A stretch of 63,660 nucleotides of DNA, from positions 1-63,660 of the forward strand of contig CAISCV010000122.1 in NCBI GenBank assembly GCA_903883945.1. Reading direction: 5' to 3'. The notes below the pieces were generated by a model that was not told the DNA's origin, made no database searches, and saw nothing but the letters and a program-made list of their open reading frames with translations. Numbering within the stretch: position 1 is the stretch's first letter; every line of letters starts with the position of its first letter. Below, one piece after another: positions 17,246-27,422 of this stretch. The stretch comes from an uncultured Chitinophagaceae bacterium. Its GTDB lineage: Bacteria > Bacteroidota > Bacteroidia > Chitinophagales > Chitinophagaceae. The translations under genes were made by a program, and so were the position numbers.

Positions 17246-19240
17246 ATGCACCTTAGTTCGAAAAAAATTACAGCAGCAGGCCTGCTCATTGCCTTGGGAA
17301 TTATCTATGGAGATATCGGTACCTCTCCCCTTTATGTTCTAAATGCCATTGTTAAAGGTCGAAGTATCACAGAGGAATTGATTTTTGGATCACTTTCTTG
17401 TATCATATGGACACTTACCTTACAAACTACCATTAAATATGTAATTCTCACGCTAAAAGCCGATAACAAAGGTGAAGGTGGTATTTTTAGTCTCTATGCA
17501 TTGGTTCGAAGAAGAAAAAGATGGTTGGTTTTACCAGCAATGATAGGCGGTGCTGCATTGTTAGCTGATGGTATTATTACCCCACCCATTTCTGTTACAT
17601 CTGCTATTGAAGGTTTGCAACAATTGCCCTTGTTACATGATATTGAAACAAAGACGATTGTGGTAATTGTAATTGGTGTTATCTCGTCTCTTTTTATCCT
17701 TCAACAATTTGGAACTGCCTCTATTGGTAAACTTTTTGGGCCTTTAATGGGCATTTGGTTTAGTATGTTGGCAATACTTGGTTTATCGCATTTGGCGGAC
17801 GACTTTAGTATATTCAAAGCTTTAAGTCCTTACTATGCAATAGAATTACTTACTTTTTATCCTAAAGGTTTCTGGATATTGGGTGCTGTATTCTTGTGTA
17901 CTACCGGTGCAGAAGCATTATATTCAGACTTAGGTCATTGTGGAAAGGAAAACATTCGTTCCTCTTGGGTATTTGTAAAGATTTGCTTGGTACTAAATTA
18001 TCTTGGTCAAGGTGCCTGGTTGTTAGCAAATTATAAAAATCACGTAATTCCTCTTGCTGATTTTGACGCGGGCTTTAATCCATTTTTTGGTGTGATGCCG
18101 CCATGGTTTAAATTAATAGGCATCATTATAGCAACCGTTGCTGCCATTATTGCTAGTCAGGCATTGATTTCAGGCTCTTTCACGTTGATAGCAGAAGCCA
18201 TGAGACTTAACCTGTGGCCCAAAATGAAAATAATTTATCCAACAGAAGAAAAGGGTCAATTATTTATTCCCGGCATCAACTGGTTGTTGTGGGGAGGTTG
18301 TTTGGGTATCGTACTTTTCTTTCAAAAATCCACCAACATGGAGGCTGCGTATGGTCTTGCCATTACGCTTTGTATGATTAGTACCTCCATACTCTTTGCC
18401 AACTTCTTAGTGAGGCATCGGACGCTTCCTATCTGGATATATTTATATCTGGCTGTTTATATTACCATAGAAAGTTCTTTCTTAATTGCCAATCTGGAGA
18501 AGTTCCCACATGGCGGTTATGTTACCTTACTAGTAGGTGGGGGTCTTTTTTGGGTGATGTATGTATGGTTTAGAAGTCGTAAGATCAAGAACAGGTATAT
18601 TGAGTTTGTTAAATTGCAATCATATCTTCCAATGATAAAAGATTTGATGAGAGATGAAACAGTGCCAACCTATTCTACGCACCTGGTTTATATGACGAGT
18701 GCAACCAATGCAAAAGAAATAGAACACAAGATAATGTATTCTATTTTGAACATGAAACCTAAAAGGGCTAATGTATATTGGTTTGTGCATGTTGAAATAT
18801 TGGATGATCCTTATTCTTGTGAATATTACGTAGACCAGATAGTACCGAATGAAATCTTTAGGGTTGAGTTTAGACTAGGTTTTAGGGTTGAACAAAGAAT
18901 TACCTTGATGCTGAAGCAAGTAATACAAGATATGGTTGCTGACAAAGAAGTAAATGTGTTGAGTAGATTCCCTAGTTTAGCAAAAAACAATGTTCCTGGT
19001 GACTATCGTGTGATAGTTATGGAAAAATTCTTGAGTAGAGATAATGAGTTGCCATTATTAGAAAGAATAATAATGCGCTTTTATTTCTGGTTTAAAGAAA
19101 TTAGTTTGAGTGAAGAAAGGGGCTTTGGATTGGATACGAGTACTGTAACTGTAGAAAAATTCCCACTAATGATTTCACCAGTAACTAAGTTGAATCTGAA
19201 ACGGGTTACCCATGCAATTCATCCACATGCACATCACTAA
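17246..19240 (+). CDS. kup: KUP/HAK potassium uptake protein (copy 2)
   Basis: 664 residues, same architecture as the neighbouring copy. It has LGIIYGDIGTSPLYVLNAIV (as GDIGTSPLYVL), ADNKGEGGIFSLYALVRR, LLADGIITPPISV, TTGAEALYSDLGHCG and ASQALISGSFTLIAEAM. A cytoplasmic domain follows about residue 450. The C-terminal tail ends in a His-rich stretch (HAIHPHAHH), unlike copy 1. It is followed by a strong bidirectional terminator shared with the kdp sensor kinase. It mediates proton-coupled K+ uptake at the inner membrane. Confidence 0.93.
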   Translation: MHLSSKKITAAGLLIALGIIYGDIGTSPLYVLNAIVKGRSITEELIFGSLSCIIWTLTLQTTIKYVILTLKADNKGEGGIFSLYALVRRRKRWLVLPAMIGGAALLADGIITPPISVTSAIEGLQQLPLLHDIETKTIVVIVIGVISSLFILQQFGTASIGKLFGPLMGIWFSMLAILGLSHLADDFSIFKALSPYYAIELLTFYPKGFWILGAVFLCTTGAEALYSDLGHCGKENIRSSWVFVKICLVLNYLGQGAWLLANYKNHVIPLADFDAGFNPFFGVMPPWFKLIGIIIATVAAIIASQALISGSFTLIAEAMRLNLWPKMKIIYPTEEKGQLFIPGINWLLWGGCLGIVLFFQKSTNMEAAYGLAITLCMISTSILFANFLVRHRTLPIWIYLYLAVYITIESSFLIANLEKFPHGGYVTLLVGGGLFWVMYVWFRSRKIKNRYIEFVKLQSYLPMIKDLMRDETVPTYSTHLVYMTSATNAKEIEHKIMYSILNMKPKRANVYWFVHVEILDDPYSCEYYVDQIVPNEIFRVEFRLGFRVEQRITLMLKQVIQDMVADKEVNVLSRFPSLAKNNVPGDYRVIVMEKFLSRDNELPLLERIIMRFYFWFKEISLSEERGFGLDTSTVTVEKFPLMISPVTKLNLKRVTHAIHPHAHH

Positions 19241-19244
19241 AAAT

Positions 19245-19275
19245 AGAAAGTCCGGTAATTATTACCGGACTTTCT
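19245..19275. terminator. Bidirectional hairpin terminator
   Basis: A 15-bp perfect stem (AGAAAGTCCGGTAAT and its complement) with a single-base spacer lies between convergent kup and the histidine kinase gene. Confidence 0.85.
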
Positions 19276-19278
19276 TAT

Positions 19279-20961
19279 TTAACTCATTAAGTTGAAATAG
19301 AAATTACTACCTACTCCATATTTACTTTCTACATGGATGGTACCTCCTTGTGCTTCAATAAACTCTTTACTGATGGCGAGACCCAAGCCAGTTCCTGTTT
19401 TGCTGGTTCCAGGTATTTGAAAGTACCTGTCAAATATCTTACTGATGTATTTTGCTTCTATTCCTTTGCCATTATCTTTTACAGAGAAAGTTACATGTTG
19501 ATCATGCTTATTGATCTCTATCACAACATCTCCATTTTCGGGGCTATAACGAATAGCATTCGTTAAAAAATTTATTAAAACCCAAGCAGTCTTTTCTTTG
19601 TCTGCTTTAACATTTGGCAAATCATCAGATGTATTAGTAATCAATGTTATATGCTTTTGCTCAGCTTGAACTTTTACTGCTTCAACAGCATATTTTAATA
19701 TATCAAAAGGACTACAGAGTTGGATGTTCAGTTGAATATTACCAGTTTCTACTTGCGACATATTCAACAGTTCTCCAGTTATTTTTAGTAACCTGTTGCT
19801 ATCATCTTTAATACTTTCTACCAACAAGGCTTGTTCCTCATTTAGTAAACCTGTGTTAGTACTTCTTAATAACTGCAAGCTCATTTTTATGGAAGAGATT
19901 GGCGTCTTTAATTCGTGCGAAACAGTAGCAATAAAATTGGTTTTTGCTTCATTCAATTCGTGAAAAGGCGTAATGTTTCTGAGAACGATCACTTCGCCAA
20001 TAACTTTTCCTTCATTGCTCACTTTCAGCACATCTTTATTGAAATAGCTTTCTTTATTATCAGCATAAATCTTTAGTTCGTGTTGGTCTTCATCTTGCAA
20101 CAATCTGCGCATTAAGTCATTTTGAAGGGCAATGTCAGGAGCGTATTGTCCAATAATATCTTTTTCTTTCAACGCCAAAACCTTTTCAGAAACTACATTC
20201 AAAAACAAGATATTCTTATGTTCATCAAAACCAATAATGCCATCGCGCATTTGATTTATGATAGTTTCTATCCTTCTTTTTTCAAAAGTGATCTTTGCCA
20301 GATTGCTATTTTCATACTCGTCTAGCTTCTCTGTCATCGTATTAATGGCATCTGCTAGTTCCTTGAACTCATCTTCCTGATCTAGATGAATTCTGTTTTT
20401 ATAATTCTTGTTGGCAATTTCTTTAATCCCTTTTGCTAATGCTTTTACTGGTGTTGAAATTACATCGGGAAAATTAACCGTAAGCGTAAAGGAGATAATG
20501 GTTAACACCGAAAAGACAATGGTCAGCCAAAATATGGCACTACTTGCAGATTTCTGAGCATTTTCATTTTTTCTAAGAATTGCATTTTGGTTAATGGTAT
20601 TAATTTGCTGAATTGCCTGTCTCAATTGTTTATAGCTATCATTATTCTGTGGGTGTTTTTTTATCTCTTCAAAGCCACTGCGCAATTGTTTCGTTGCATC
20701 TTCCTCACCGTATTCCGTGATATTTTTTTCCTGATTTTCTAAGTTAGTTTCAAAATCGGCATAGGCTTGTTGGCTATTAGGCAATTCATCCAAGGCCTTC
20801 AACATATTGTTGTTGTAAACTAGCGTCTCATAGTTATTCTTCAGAATCTTGTCGGCATCGTTGCTAAGTTTGCTGATAGAAACAATGCCCAATATCCCAA
20901 ACACCAATATTACGATGAAAAGGAAACCGATACCCACCGTCAACTTTGCCTTTAATTTCAT
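19279..20961 (-). CDS. Sensor histidine kinase of the kdp locus (HAMP-PAS-kinase)
   Basis: 560 residues. TM1 is about 9-30, then a ~110-residue helical periplasmic part, TM2 about 141-163, HAMP (PVKALAKGIKEIANKNY), PAS (about 225-335), the H-box SHELKTPISS with His349, and a C-terminal ATPase with N, G1 (VKDNGKGI) and G2 (GTGLGL) boxes. The start codon overlaps the stop of the KdpD N-terminal protein by one base, so the two are coupled. In E. coli KdpD both parts are one polypeptide; here the sensory Walker/USP module and the kinase are separate, as seen in other Bacteroidota. The partner is probably the NtrC-type regulator at 28088. Confidence 0.9.
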   Translation of the reverse strand: MKLKAKLTVGIGFLFIVILVFGILGIVSISKLSNDADKILKNNYETLVYNNNMLKALDELPNSQQAYADFETNLENQEKNITEYGEEDATKQLRSGFEEIKKHPQNNDSYKQLRQAIQQINTINQNAILRKNENAQKSASSAIFWLTIVFSVLTIISFTLTVNFPDVISTPVKALAKGIKEIANKNYKNRIHLDQEDEFKELADAINTMTEKLDEYENSNLAKITFEKRRIETIINQMRDGIIGFDEHKNILFLNVVSEKVLALKEKDIIGQYAPDIALQNDLMRRLLQDEDQHELKIYADNKESYFNKDVLKVSNEGKVIGEVIVLRNITPFHELNEAKTNFIATVSHELKTPISSIKMSLQLLRSTNTGLLNEEQALLVESIKDDSNRLLKITGELLNMSQVETGNIQLNIQLCSPFDILKYAVEAVKVQAEQKHITLITNTSDDLPNVKADKEKTAWVLINFLTNAIRYSPENGDVVIEINKHDQHVTFSVKDNGKGIEAKYISKIFDRYFQIPGTSKTGTGLGLAISKEFIEAQGGTIHVESKYGVGSNFYFNLMS

Positions 20962-22088
20962 TACGATAGTATTAAAATGTCAATTTCTGAGGCTGACAAT
21001 TTATTTAATAATTGATTGAAAACAGCAGAACTCAATATTACATTCCAAATAGTAAGATGTGGTTTACCAATACAAATAGTCGTAATACCTTTCTGCTCCG
21101 AAGCTTCAAAAATACCCCTTGCAATGTTTTTATTTTTCAATCGTATAACTTCTCCCCCCAATTCTGCTGCCATTTTAAAGTTATTAATCAAATGACGTTG
21201 TTCGGCAAGTCCAATATTGTCCCCACTTTCGCTTGGTGTCTGAACATACAACAAGAACCATTTGCTATTGTAAGAAGAAGCCATCCGCGCAGTTTTGCGA
21301 ATAACCTTTTTGGCAATATCATGGTTGCTACTGATGCACGCCATAAAACGCTCGGTTTTCAGTTGGGCGTTTCTGGGTATTTCAATTTCAATTTTACGTT
21401 CTACCTGGCTTGCCACTTCCTTCAATGCCAGTTCGCGAAGCTGAAGAATCTTTTCGCTTTTAAAGAAATTATTGAGGGAAACCTGAATCTTATCCGGCGT
21501 ATAAATTTTCCCTTCCTTTAGTCGGATAATGAGTTCATCTGACGTCAAATCGATGTTTACTACTTCATCCGCCTGCTGCAAAACGCTATCAGGGATCCTT
21601 TCCGACACATTGATGCCCGTAATGTTCTTGACTTCATTATTCAGACTTTCAATGTGTTGGATATTAACAGCACTTATTACATTGATGCCTGCATCCAAAA
21701 TATCCATCACATCTTTCCAACGTTTATCATTCTTACTCCCCTCAATATTAGAATGTGCTAGTTCGTCTATAATCACTACTTCGGGATGCAAGTTCAGCAC
21801 TGCTTGCAAATCAAACTCTTCCAGTTCCTTGCCTTTATAAAACAATTTCCTTCGAGGAACAATGGGCAGTCCCTCTATCAAATCGTGTGTTTCCTTGCGG
21901 TTATGTGTTTCAATATACCCAATCTTAATGTCTACCCCACTCCTCAAAAGGCTATGCGCTTCTTGTAGCATCCGGTAGGTTTTGCCCACGCCAGCACTCA
22001 TTCCTATATAAATTTTAAACTTTCCACGCCTGCTTTTGCGTATCAAGTCTAGAAAGTGTTCCGCATTATTTCTTACTTCTTCTGGCAT
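20961..22088 (-). CDS. kdpD: KdpD N-terminal sensor module (Walker + USP), stand-alone
   Basis: 375 residues, matching only the cytoplasmic N-terminal half of KdpD. Walker A is GMSAGVGKT at 29-37, and the Walker B-like VVIIDELAHSN follows. The universal stress protein domain (about 250-375) ends TICIGKPHLTIWNVILSSAV. No membrane or kinase domain is present; the kinase is the next gene, overlapping by one base. In the KdpD family this module reads intracellular K+ (and c-di-AMP in some Gram-positives). It lies 102 bases downstream of kdpC; the porin gene often found there in relatives is absent. Confidence 0.9.
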   Translation of the reverse strand: MPEEVRNNAEHFLDLIRKSRRGKFKIYIGMSAGVGKTYRMLQEAHSLLRSGVDIKIGYIETHNRKETHDLIEGLPIVPRRKLFYKGKELEEFDLQAVLNLHPEVVIIDELAHSNIEGSKNDKRWKDVMDILDAGINVISAVNIQHIESLNNEVKNITGINVSERIPDSVLQQADEVVNIDLTSDELIIRLKEGKIYTPDKIQVSLNNFFKSEKILQLRELALKEVASQVERKIEIEIPRNAQLKTERFMACISSNHDIAKKVIRKTARMASSYNSKWFLLYVQTPSESGDNIGLAEQRHLINNFKMAAELGGEVIRLKNKNIARGIFEASEQKGITTICIGKPHLTIWNVILSSAVFNQLLNKLSASEIDILILS

Positions 22089-22190
22089 ACCGTAAAGTTA
22101 TGTTTGAGCCGATTAAGAATGAATTAAAAGGACTATAATCTTGTTTCGTAGACGGCCTAATTCATTTAGGAGGAGTCCTAATCCGTCCTA

Positions 22191-22754
22191 TTACTTCAAT
22201 TCATCCAAAGCAATGTTTAACTTCAAAACATTTACCTTTTCAGGCCCTAATATCCCTAATAAAGGCTTTTCTATATGAGCATTTACCAATGCAAGCACTT
22301 TATCGGGAGCGAGGTTACGTACTTTGGCAATCCTGTTGACCTGTACTAATGCACCCTGCACACTAATGTTAGGATCTAAGCCACTACCAGAAGCGGTAAC
22401 TAAATCTGCAGGTATTTCTTCTTTTTTAACGGTAGGATTATGTACCATGAAAGTATCAATAGCAGCCTCAACGCCTTTTAGATACGCACTATCGGTTGGG
22501 CCTTTATTACTACCTCCCGAACCGGCGGCATTGTAGCCAACAGCCGAAGGACGGCTGTAGAAATATTTATCTAGTGTAAACTTTTGGCCCTCATTGGCAT
22601 AACCAACCACTTTGCCATTTACCGTTAACGTTTCTCCTTTGCCGCCCCCTGGCGCAAACTTAGCAATACCTGCTATTAATAAGGGATATAGGCCTCCAAG
22701 GACAGCTATAAATATGAACGAGATCATCAGGGAAGGAAATAAGTGTTTTTTCAT
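22191..22754 (-). CDS. kdpC: K+-transporting ATPase subunit C
   Basis: 187 residues. One N-terminal membrane helix (about 8-28, LMISFIFIAVLGGLYPLLIAG shortened) precedes a periplasmic domain with FYSRPSAVGYNAAGSGGSN, DLVTASGSGLDPNIS and VNRIAKVR, all KdpC hallmarks. It stabilises the KdpFABC complex and helps ATP binding by KdpB. It is separated from kdpB by an antisense toxin-antitoxin pair, so its start lies 35 bases from a divergent gene. It must be expressed from its own promoter or from transcripts crossing that pair. Confidence 0.95.
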   Translation of the reverse strand: MKKHLFPSLMISFIFIAVLGGLYPLLIAGIAKFAPGGGKGETLTVNGKVVGYANEGQKFTLDKYFYSRPSAVGYNAAGSGGSNKGPTDSAYLKGVEAAIDTFMVHNPTVKKEEIPADLVTASGSGLDPNISVQGALVQVNRIAKVRNLAPDKVLALVNAHIEKPLLGILGPEKVNVLKLNIALDELK

Positions 22755-22765
22755 TTTATATGTTT

Positions 22766-22773
22766 TAAATTTG
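22766..22773 (+). promoter_or_regulatory. -7 element of the toxin-antitoxin pair inside kdp
   Basis: TAAATTTG fits TAnnTTTG and lies 16 bases before the antitoxin ATG; the -33 part is unclear. Confidence 0.5.
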
Positions 22774-22789
22774 ACGAAAATAAAATTGT

Positions 22790-23038
22790 ATGAATGCAGT
22801 AATTAAAGTTTCTTCTTTTGAGTTTAATGAAGAACTATTTAACAAGATTTCTCTTTTGCTAAAGGGAAAAGACGCTGAAGTAACAATTGCCGTTAAAGAA
22901 AGGAATACATCTTTGGAATCAGAAGATGTGTATTTTTCACGACTAACTAAATCAATAGAAGAAATAGAACGAGGTGAAGGCATCTTATTTACAATGGAAG
23001 AATTAGAAGCATACGTTAGTGAGGGAAAAGCCTCATGA
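22790..23038 (+). CDS. Antitoxin of a YoeB/RelE-type pair
   Basis: 82 residues. The N-terminus AVIKVSSFEFNEELFNKISLLL (given as KVSSFEFNEELFNKIS) and the acidic C-terminal tail (IEEIERGEGILFTMEELEAYV) resemble short antitoxins paired with Txe/YoeB toxins in Bacteroidota. The tail should wrap the toxin. Its stop overlaps the toxin start in ATGA, showing coupling. It sits antisense between kdpC and kdpB. Confidence 0.75.
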   Translation: MNAVIKVSSFEFNEELFNKISLLLKGKDAEVTIAVKERNTSLESEDVYFSRLTKSIEEIERGEGILFTMEELEAYVSEGKAS

Positions 23039-23292
23039 GGAATATCCAGTTTTCCCCCACAGCTATTGACAATTTGAAACTCTTTAAATCGGGTAACCAT
23101 AGATTGGCATTCAAAGTCTTTGAACTTATAAGCGATATTCAACTTAACCCTTTCGATGGATTGGGTAAACCCGAACCCCTCAAAGGAAACTTTCAGGGCT
23201 ATTGGTCGAGAAGAATTAATGATGAACATCGCTTAATATATAAGGTTACAGATGATTTAATATTTATCTATGCTTGCTATGGACATTATTAA
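23035..23292 (+). CDS. YoeB/Txe-family mRNA interferase toxin
   Basis: 85 residues, the family length. [30 protein letters not shown] followed by YACYGHY is the classic YoeB C-terminal signature (short pieces: [31 protein letters not shown]), including Glu, Arg, His and the terminal Tyr used in ribosome-dependent mRNA cleavage. It is intact. Its last four bases overlap the stop of kdpB, which is transcribed toward it, so the two are tightly convergent. Confidence 0.9.
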   Translation: MRNIQFSPTAIDNLKLFKSGNHRLAFKVFELISDIQLNPFDGLGKPEPLKGNFQGYWSRRINDEHRLIYKVTDDLIFIYACYGHY

Positions 23293-25316
23293 AACCAAAT
23301 GCCCACTATCATATCCAACAATTTAATCCCGATAAATGGCGCAATAACACCACCTACACCATAAATCAATAGGTTTCTTCTCAACAATGCACTTGCACCA
23401 ATTGGTTTATAGGCAACCCCTCTCAAAGCCAATGGAATAAGAATAGGGATGATGATTGCATTGAATATTACGGCAGATAAAATGGCGCTTTCGGCGCTCT
23501 TTAAATACATAATGTTCAATGCTTGTAAACCAGGAATAGACACGATAAACAAGGCAGGAACAATGGCGAAATATTTAGCCACATCATTAGCAATGGAGAA
23601 AGTAGTTAATGTACCCCTCGTCATTAATAACTGTTTGCCTATTTCTACTATTTCAATGAGCTTAGTAGGATCATTATCCAAATCCACCATATTTCCCGCT
23701 TCTTTTGCTGCGGCTGTACCACTATTCATCGCAACTCCTACGTCCGCTTGAGCCAAAGCAGGGGCATCGTTTGTACCGTCACCCATCATCGCCACAAGCT
23801 TACCACCTTGTTGTTCCAGCTTGATGTAGTTCATTTTATCCTCTGGTTTCGCTTCGGCAATAAAGTCATCCACACCTGCTTTTTCGGCAATGAACTTTGC
23901 AGTCAAAGGATTATCACCTGTTACCATTACTGTTTTTACACCCATCTTACGAAGACGTTCAAACCTTTCCTGAATGCCTGGTTTAATAATGTCTTGTAAT
24001 TCGACGACCCCCAATATCTGTTCATTTTGAGAAACAACTAGCGGCGTTCCACCATTGGAAGAAATCTTTTTTACTTGCTCTGAAGTTTCTTCTGGGAAGG
24101 AGTTACCAGCTTTTTCAGCAATCCTACGGATAGAATCAGAAGCCCCTTTTCTAATACGCAGTCCTGTAACTAAATCAATACCGCTACATCTGGTTTCGGC
24201 AGTGAACTCAATAAATACCGCCCCATCTATCTTGAAAGAATCCTTGCTAATGTTTGCCAATTCTATGATAGATTTTCCTTCAGGCGTTTCATCGGCCAAA
24301 GAAGACAACACACAAGCATCTATAAAAGCCTTGGGATCAACGCCATTTGCTGGCCAGAAGTTAGTCGCTTTTCTATTACCGATAGTGATAGTTCCAGTTT
24401 TATCCAATAACAAAGTATCCAAGTCACCAGCAGTTTCTACCGCCTTACCACTTTTGGTAATAACGTTAGCACGTAGCGCCCTGTCCATTCCCGCAATCCC
24501 AATGGCACTTAATAGTCCGCCGATAGTTGTAGGAATTAAACAAACATATAAGGATACCAACGCCGATACGGTGATGGGCGTGTTGGCGTAATCTGCAAAT
24601 GGCTTTAAGGTTACACAAACAATCAAAAAGATTAAAGTGAAGCTTGCTAATAAAATGGTAAGCGCAATTTCATTAGGTGTCTTTTGCCTGGAAGCACCTT
24701 CTACCAAAGCAATCATCTTATCCAAGAAGCTTTCACCAGGCTCTGTAGTGACTTTCACTTTAATTCTATCCGATAATACCTTGGTTCCACCAGTCACAGA
24801 GCTTTTATCACCGCCCGATTCTCTGATTACAGGAGCAGATTCTCCAGTGATGGCACTTTCGTCAATGGTAGCAATGCCTTCTACTATTTCACCATCCATT
24901 GGAATCATATCACCAGATTCACAGATAAATACATCCCCTTTTCTAAGTATGGCACTACTAACCATTTCTATTTTGCCCTCTACCAATTTTTTGGCTGGGG
25001 TTTCCTCTCTAGTCTTTCTCAGACTATCAGCTTGTGCCTTTCCTCTTGCTTCGGCAATTGCCTCTGCAAAATTGGCGAACAACACAGTGAGGAATAATAC
25101 TAGAAATATTGAGAAATTGTAGATAAAACTACCCTGCGCTTTTTCTCCTGTTGCAATCCAAATACACACGCCAAGCATTACAGATGTTCCTACTTCCACT
25201 GTAAACATGACAGGGTTGCGGAGCATAATCTTTGGATTCAATTTGATAAACGATTGTTTCAACGCCTCTTTTACAAGGGTAGGCTCGAACAACTTATTTG
25301 ATTTTTCCGTTGACAT
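23289..25316 (-). CDS. kdpB: K+-transporting P-type ATPase subunit B
   Basis: 675 residues. It has the P-type ATPase motifs: the phosphorylation loop [10 protein letters not shown], the actuator [27 protein letters not shown] in the N domain (as [12 protein letters not shown]), and [10 protein letters not shown] and [21 protein letters not shown] (as [16 protein letters not shown]) in the P domain. It also has seven or so membrane helices, including [22 protein letters not shown] hydrolysis here drives K+ import through KdpA. It lies 141 bases downstream of kdpA. The stop overlaps the antisense YoeB gene by four bases. Confidence 0.97.
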   Translation of the reverse strand: MSTEKSNKLFEPTLVKEALKQSFIKLNPKIMLRNPVMFTVEVGTSVMLGVCIWIATGEKAQGSFIYNFSIFLVLFLTVLFANFAEAIAEARGKAQADSLRKTREETPAKKLVEGKIEMVSSAILRKGDVFICESGDMIPMDGEIVEGIATIDESAITGESAPVIRESGGDKSSVTGGTKVLSDRIKVKVTTEPGESFLDKMIALVEGASRQKTPNEIALTILLASFTLIFLIVCVTLKPFADYANTPITVSALVSLYVCLIPTTIGGLLSAIGIAGMDRALRANVITKSGKAVETAGDLDTLLLDKTGTITIGNRKATNFWPANGVDPKAFIDACVLSSLADETPEGKSIIELANISKDSFKIDGAVFIEFTAETRCSGIDLVTGLRIRKGASDSIRRIAEKAGNSFPEETSEQVKKISSNGGTPLVVSQNEQILGVVELQDIIKPGIQERFERLRKMGVKTVMVTGDNPLTAKFIAEKAGVDDFIAEAKPEDKMNYIKLEQQGGKLVAMMGDGTNDAPALAQADVGVAMNSGTAAAKEAGNMVDLDNDPTKLIEIVEIGKQLLMTRGTLTTFSIANDVAKYFAIVPALFIVSIPGLQALNIMYLKSAESAILSAVIFNAIIIPILIPLALRGVAYKPIGASALLRRNLLIYGVGGVIAPFIGIKLLDMIVGIWF

Positions 25317-25457
25317 AATTTTCTATTTTTAACAATGATTAAATGATTTGAATGAAAAAAATGATTGATTCTCCTAGTTAACAAAAAGTGTCATCCTTTT
25401 ATATTAACAAATTATAGTTCATGAATCATTCGCTACTCTAAACATCTCTTTAGGGAT

Positions 25458-27176
25458 TTAGGGCTTCATACTTAAATACTCAGCAATAGGTCCCAATACC
25501 AAAGGAGGGAAATAGGATAATGCAGTAAGGATAAGGATTACCCCAAACGTCATCGCACCAAATGTGACGGAATCTATTTTTAAAGTACCCGCAGAATCTG
25601 GAACATATTTTTTCTTGGCCATTAATCCTATAATTGCTACAGGTCCGATAATAGGCAGGTATCTACCCAGAAGTATGGCAACGCCAAGCAAAACATTCCA
25701 GAAAATATTGTTACCCGTCAATCCAGCAAAGGCACTACCATTATTGGCATTGGCGGAAGTAACGGCATACATCATTTCCGAAAAACCATGGAAGCCCGAA
25801 TTATTCAACCATCCCGAAGGCTTGAAAGCCCAATCAGCATTGGAATAATGTAGCAGTGTATAACAAGCTATTGCCAAACCACCCTTGATAATAAATGCAG
25901 ATAACAAGGTAACTAATGCTGCAATCTTTACTTCTCTTGCCTCCACTTTATGTCCCATAAATTCTGGCGTTCTTCCTACCATCAATCCAGATATAAAAAC
26001 GGCTATGATGATGTAGATAAAATAGTTCAGCATCCCAACCCCACAACCTCCATAAAATCCATTCACCAACATTCCTAACAATTGCATAAGCCCAGATAAT
26101 GCCATAGAACTATCGTGCATTGAGTTCACCGATCCCGTAGAAATAATGGTGGTTACTATACTCCAGTAACCCGAAGCGGCTGGGCCAAACCGTACCTCTT
26201 TTCCCTCCATTGCCCCAGTGGCTTGGGATATACCCATTCTTGCTATTTCGGGATTGCCATGGATTTCAGTAACGATAGTGGGAATAACTAAGCAGAGCAT
26301 CCCAAGAGTCATTATACCAAATATTACAGTAGAAAACTTTCTGCGTTTGATATAAAATCCCATTGCAAAAAGCAAAGACATAGGGATAAGCACCTGCGCA
26401 ATCACTTCCATCATATTGGTGAAGTAATTTGGATTTTCCAATGGATGGGCAGAATTGGCATTATACCATCCACCACCATTTGTTCCTAGATGTTTGATAG
26501 CAACCATTCCGGCAGCAGGACCACGAGAAACCTGTACAGTATCTCCTTGTAAACTTATAAAGGAGTCTTTTGCATCATAGCTTGCGGGAGTTCCATTAAA
26601 AGCCAGTAAAACCGCAATTACTATACTAATGGGAAGTAGAATCCTAGTAACTGTAACTATTAATATCTGCCAGAAATTGCCAAGGTTATTGGTGGTCTTT
26701 TCTTTAAAACCGTTAAACATGGCCACCAAGCAAGCTATCCCTGTAGCGGCACTTAGAAACTGTAAGAAGGTAATAACAAAAAGCTGGGTTAAATAAGTAA
26801 CGCCCGTTTCTCCCGAATAATTCTGCCAGTTGGTATTGGTTATGAAACTAATGGCTGAGTTAAAACTTAAGTCTGGTGTCATATCTGGGTTGCCATCCGG
26901 ATTTAAGGGCAAATGACTCTGGAAGAGAAACATAAAAAAGGCATACACAAACCATAATAAATTGATGGTTAGCATGGCCTTCAAAAATTGTTTCCAGTCC
27001 ATTCCTTCTGAAGGATTTACGCCAGCGATACGGTAAATTAACCGTTCAACTGGTTTCATAAAATCCAATAGGTTTCTGTCTCCACTGTACACTTTCGCTA
27101 TGTACCTGCCCAGTGGATAAGCAAGCAACACGGTTAATAAAAACGTAGCGATAACGCCTAATAATTCTGAATTCAT
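25458..27176 (-). CDS. kdpA: K+-transporting ATPase subunit A (channel-like)
   Basis: 572 residues, ten membrane helices. The four selectivity-filter loops are visible, for instance NTNWQNYSGE, KHLGTNGGGWYNANSAHPLENP, TTIISTGSVNSMHDS and ANANNGSAF. It forms the K+ path and shares ancestry with Trk/Ktr channels. It is preceded by kdpF with a 16-base gap. A short relic of the second filter loop of a different KdpA lies in the leader (27423-27509). Confidence 0.97.
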   Translation of the reverse strand: MNSELLGVIATFLLTVLLAYPLGRYIAKVYSGDRNLLDFMKPVERLIYRIAGVNPSEGMDWKQFLKAMLTINLLWFVYAFFMFLFQSHLPLNPDGNPDMTPDLSFNSAISFITNTNWQNYSGETGVTYLTQLFVITFLQFLSAATGIACLVAMFNGFKEKTTNNLGNFWQILIVTVTRILLPISIVIAVLLAFNGTPASYDAKDSFISLQGDTVQVSRGPAAGMVAIKHLGTNGGGWYNANSAHPLENPNYFTNMMEVIAQVLIPMSLLFAMGFYIKRRKFSTVIFGIMTLGMLCLVIPTIVTEIHGNPEIARMGISQATGAMEGKEVRFGPAASGYWSIVTTIISTGSVNSMHDSSMALSGLMQLLGMLVNGFYGGCGVGMLNYFIYIIIAVFISGLMVGRTPEFMGHKVEAREVKIAALVTLLSAFIIKGGLAIACYTLLHYSNADWAFKPSGWLNNSGFHGFSEMMYAVTSANANNGSAFAGLTGNNIFWNVLLGVAILLGRYLPIIGPVAIIGLMAKKKYVPDSAGTLKIDSVTFGAMTFGVILILTALSYFPPLVLGPIAEYLSMKP

Positions 27177-27192
27177 ATTATTTGTTTTGAGG

Positions 27193-27273
27193 TTAAAAAT
27201 TTTCGGGTTTAATTAAAACATACAAGAGGTAGCCGAACGCCACGATAGAAAGAATAAATAGTAATAGAAACAT
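27193..27273 (-). CDS. kdpF: KdpF small membrane subunit
   Basis: 26 residues, too short for routine calling. It is one hydrophobic helix (LLLFILSIVAFGYLLYVL) ending IKPENF, matching the GYL-Y-L pattern of KdpF. It sits immediately before kdpA, as in other kdp operons. KdpF is a lipid-like stabiliser of the KdpABC complex in the inner membrane. Confidence 0.85.
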   Translation of the reverse strand: MFLLLFILSIVAFGYLLYVLIKPENF

Positions 27274-27300
27274 GTCTTTAAATTTTAAGTGGTGATTGTT

Positions 27301-27384
27301 TTAAATTTTGTCGAAAACATCGATTGTTTTAAAAAAGAGAACAAAGCCTATTAGCCCTGCAATAACCAAAATGAGTGTTAGCAT
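27301..27384 (-). CDS. Small membrane protein upstream of kdpF
   Basis: 27 residues: one helix (MLTLILVIAGLIGFVLFF) followed by KTIDVFDKI. It precedes kdpF by 27 bases in the same direction. Similar tiny ORFs occur before kdpF/kdpA in Bacteroidota to my recollection, but I cannot confirm this here. It may be a second accessory peptide of the Kdp pump. Confidence 0.6.
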   Translation of the reverse strand: MLTLILVIAGLIGFVLFFKTIDVFDKI

Positions 27385-27422
27385 AATTGTTTTTTTATTG
27401 TTTGAAAAAATATTTACAGTTA

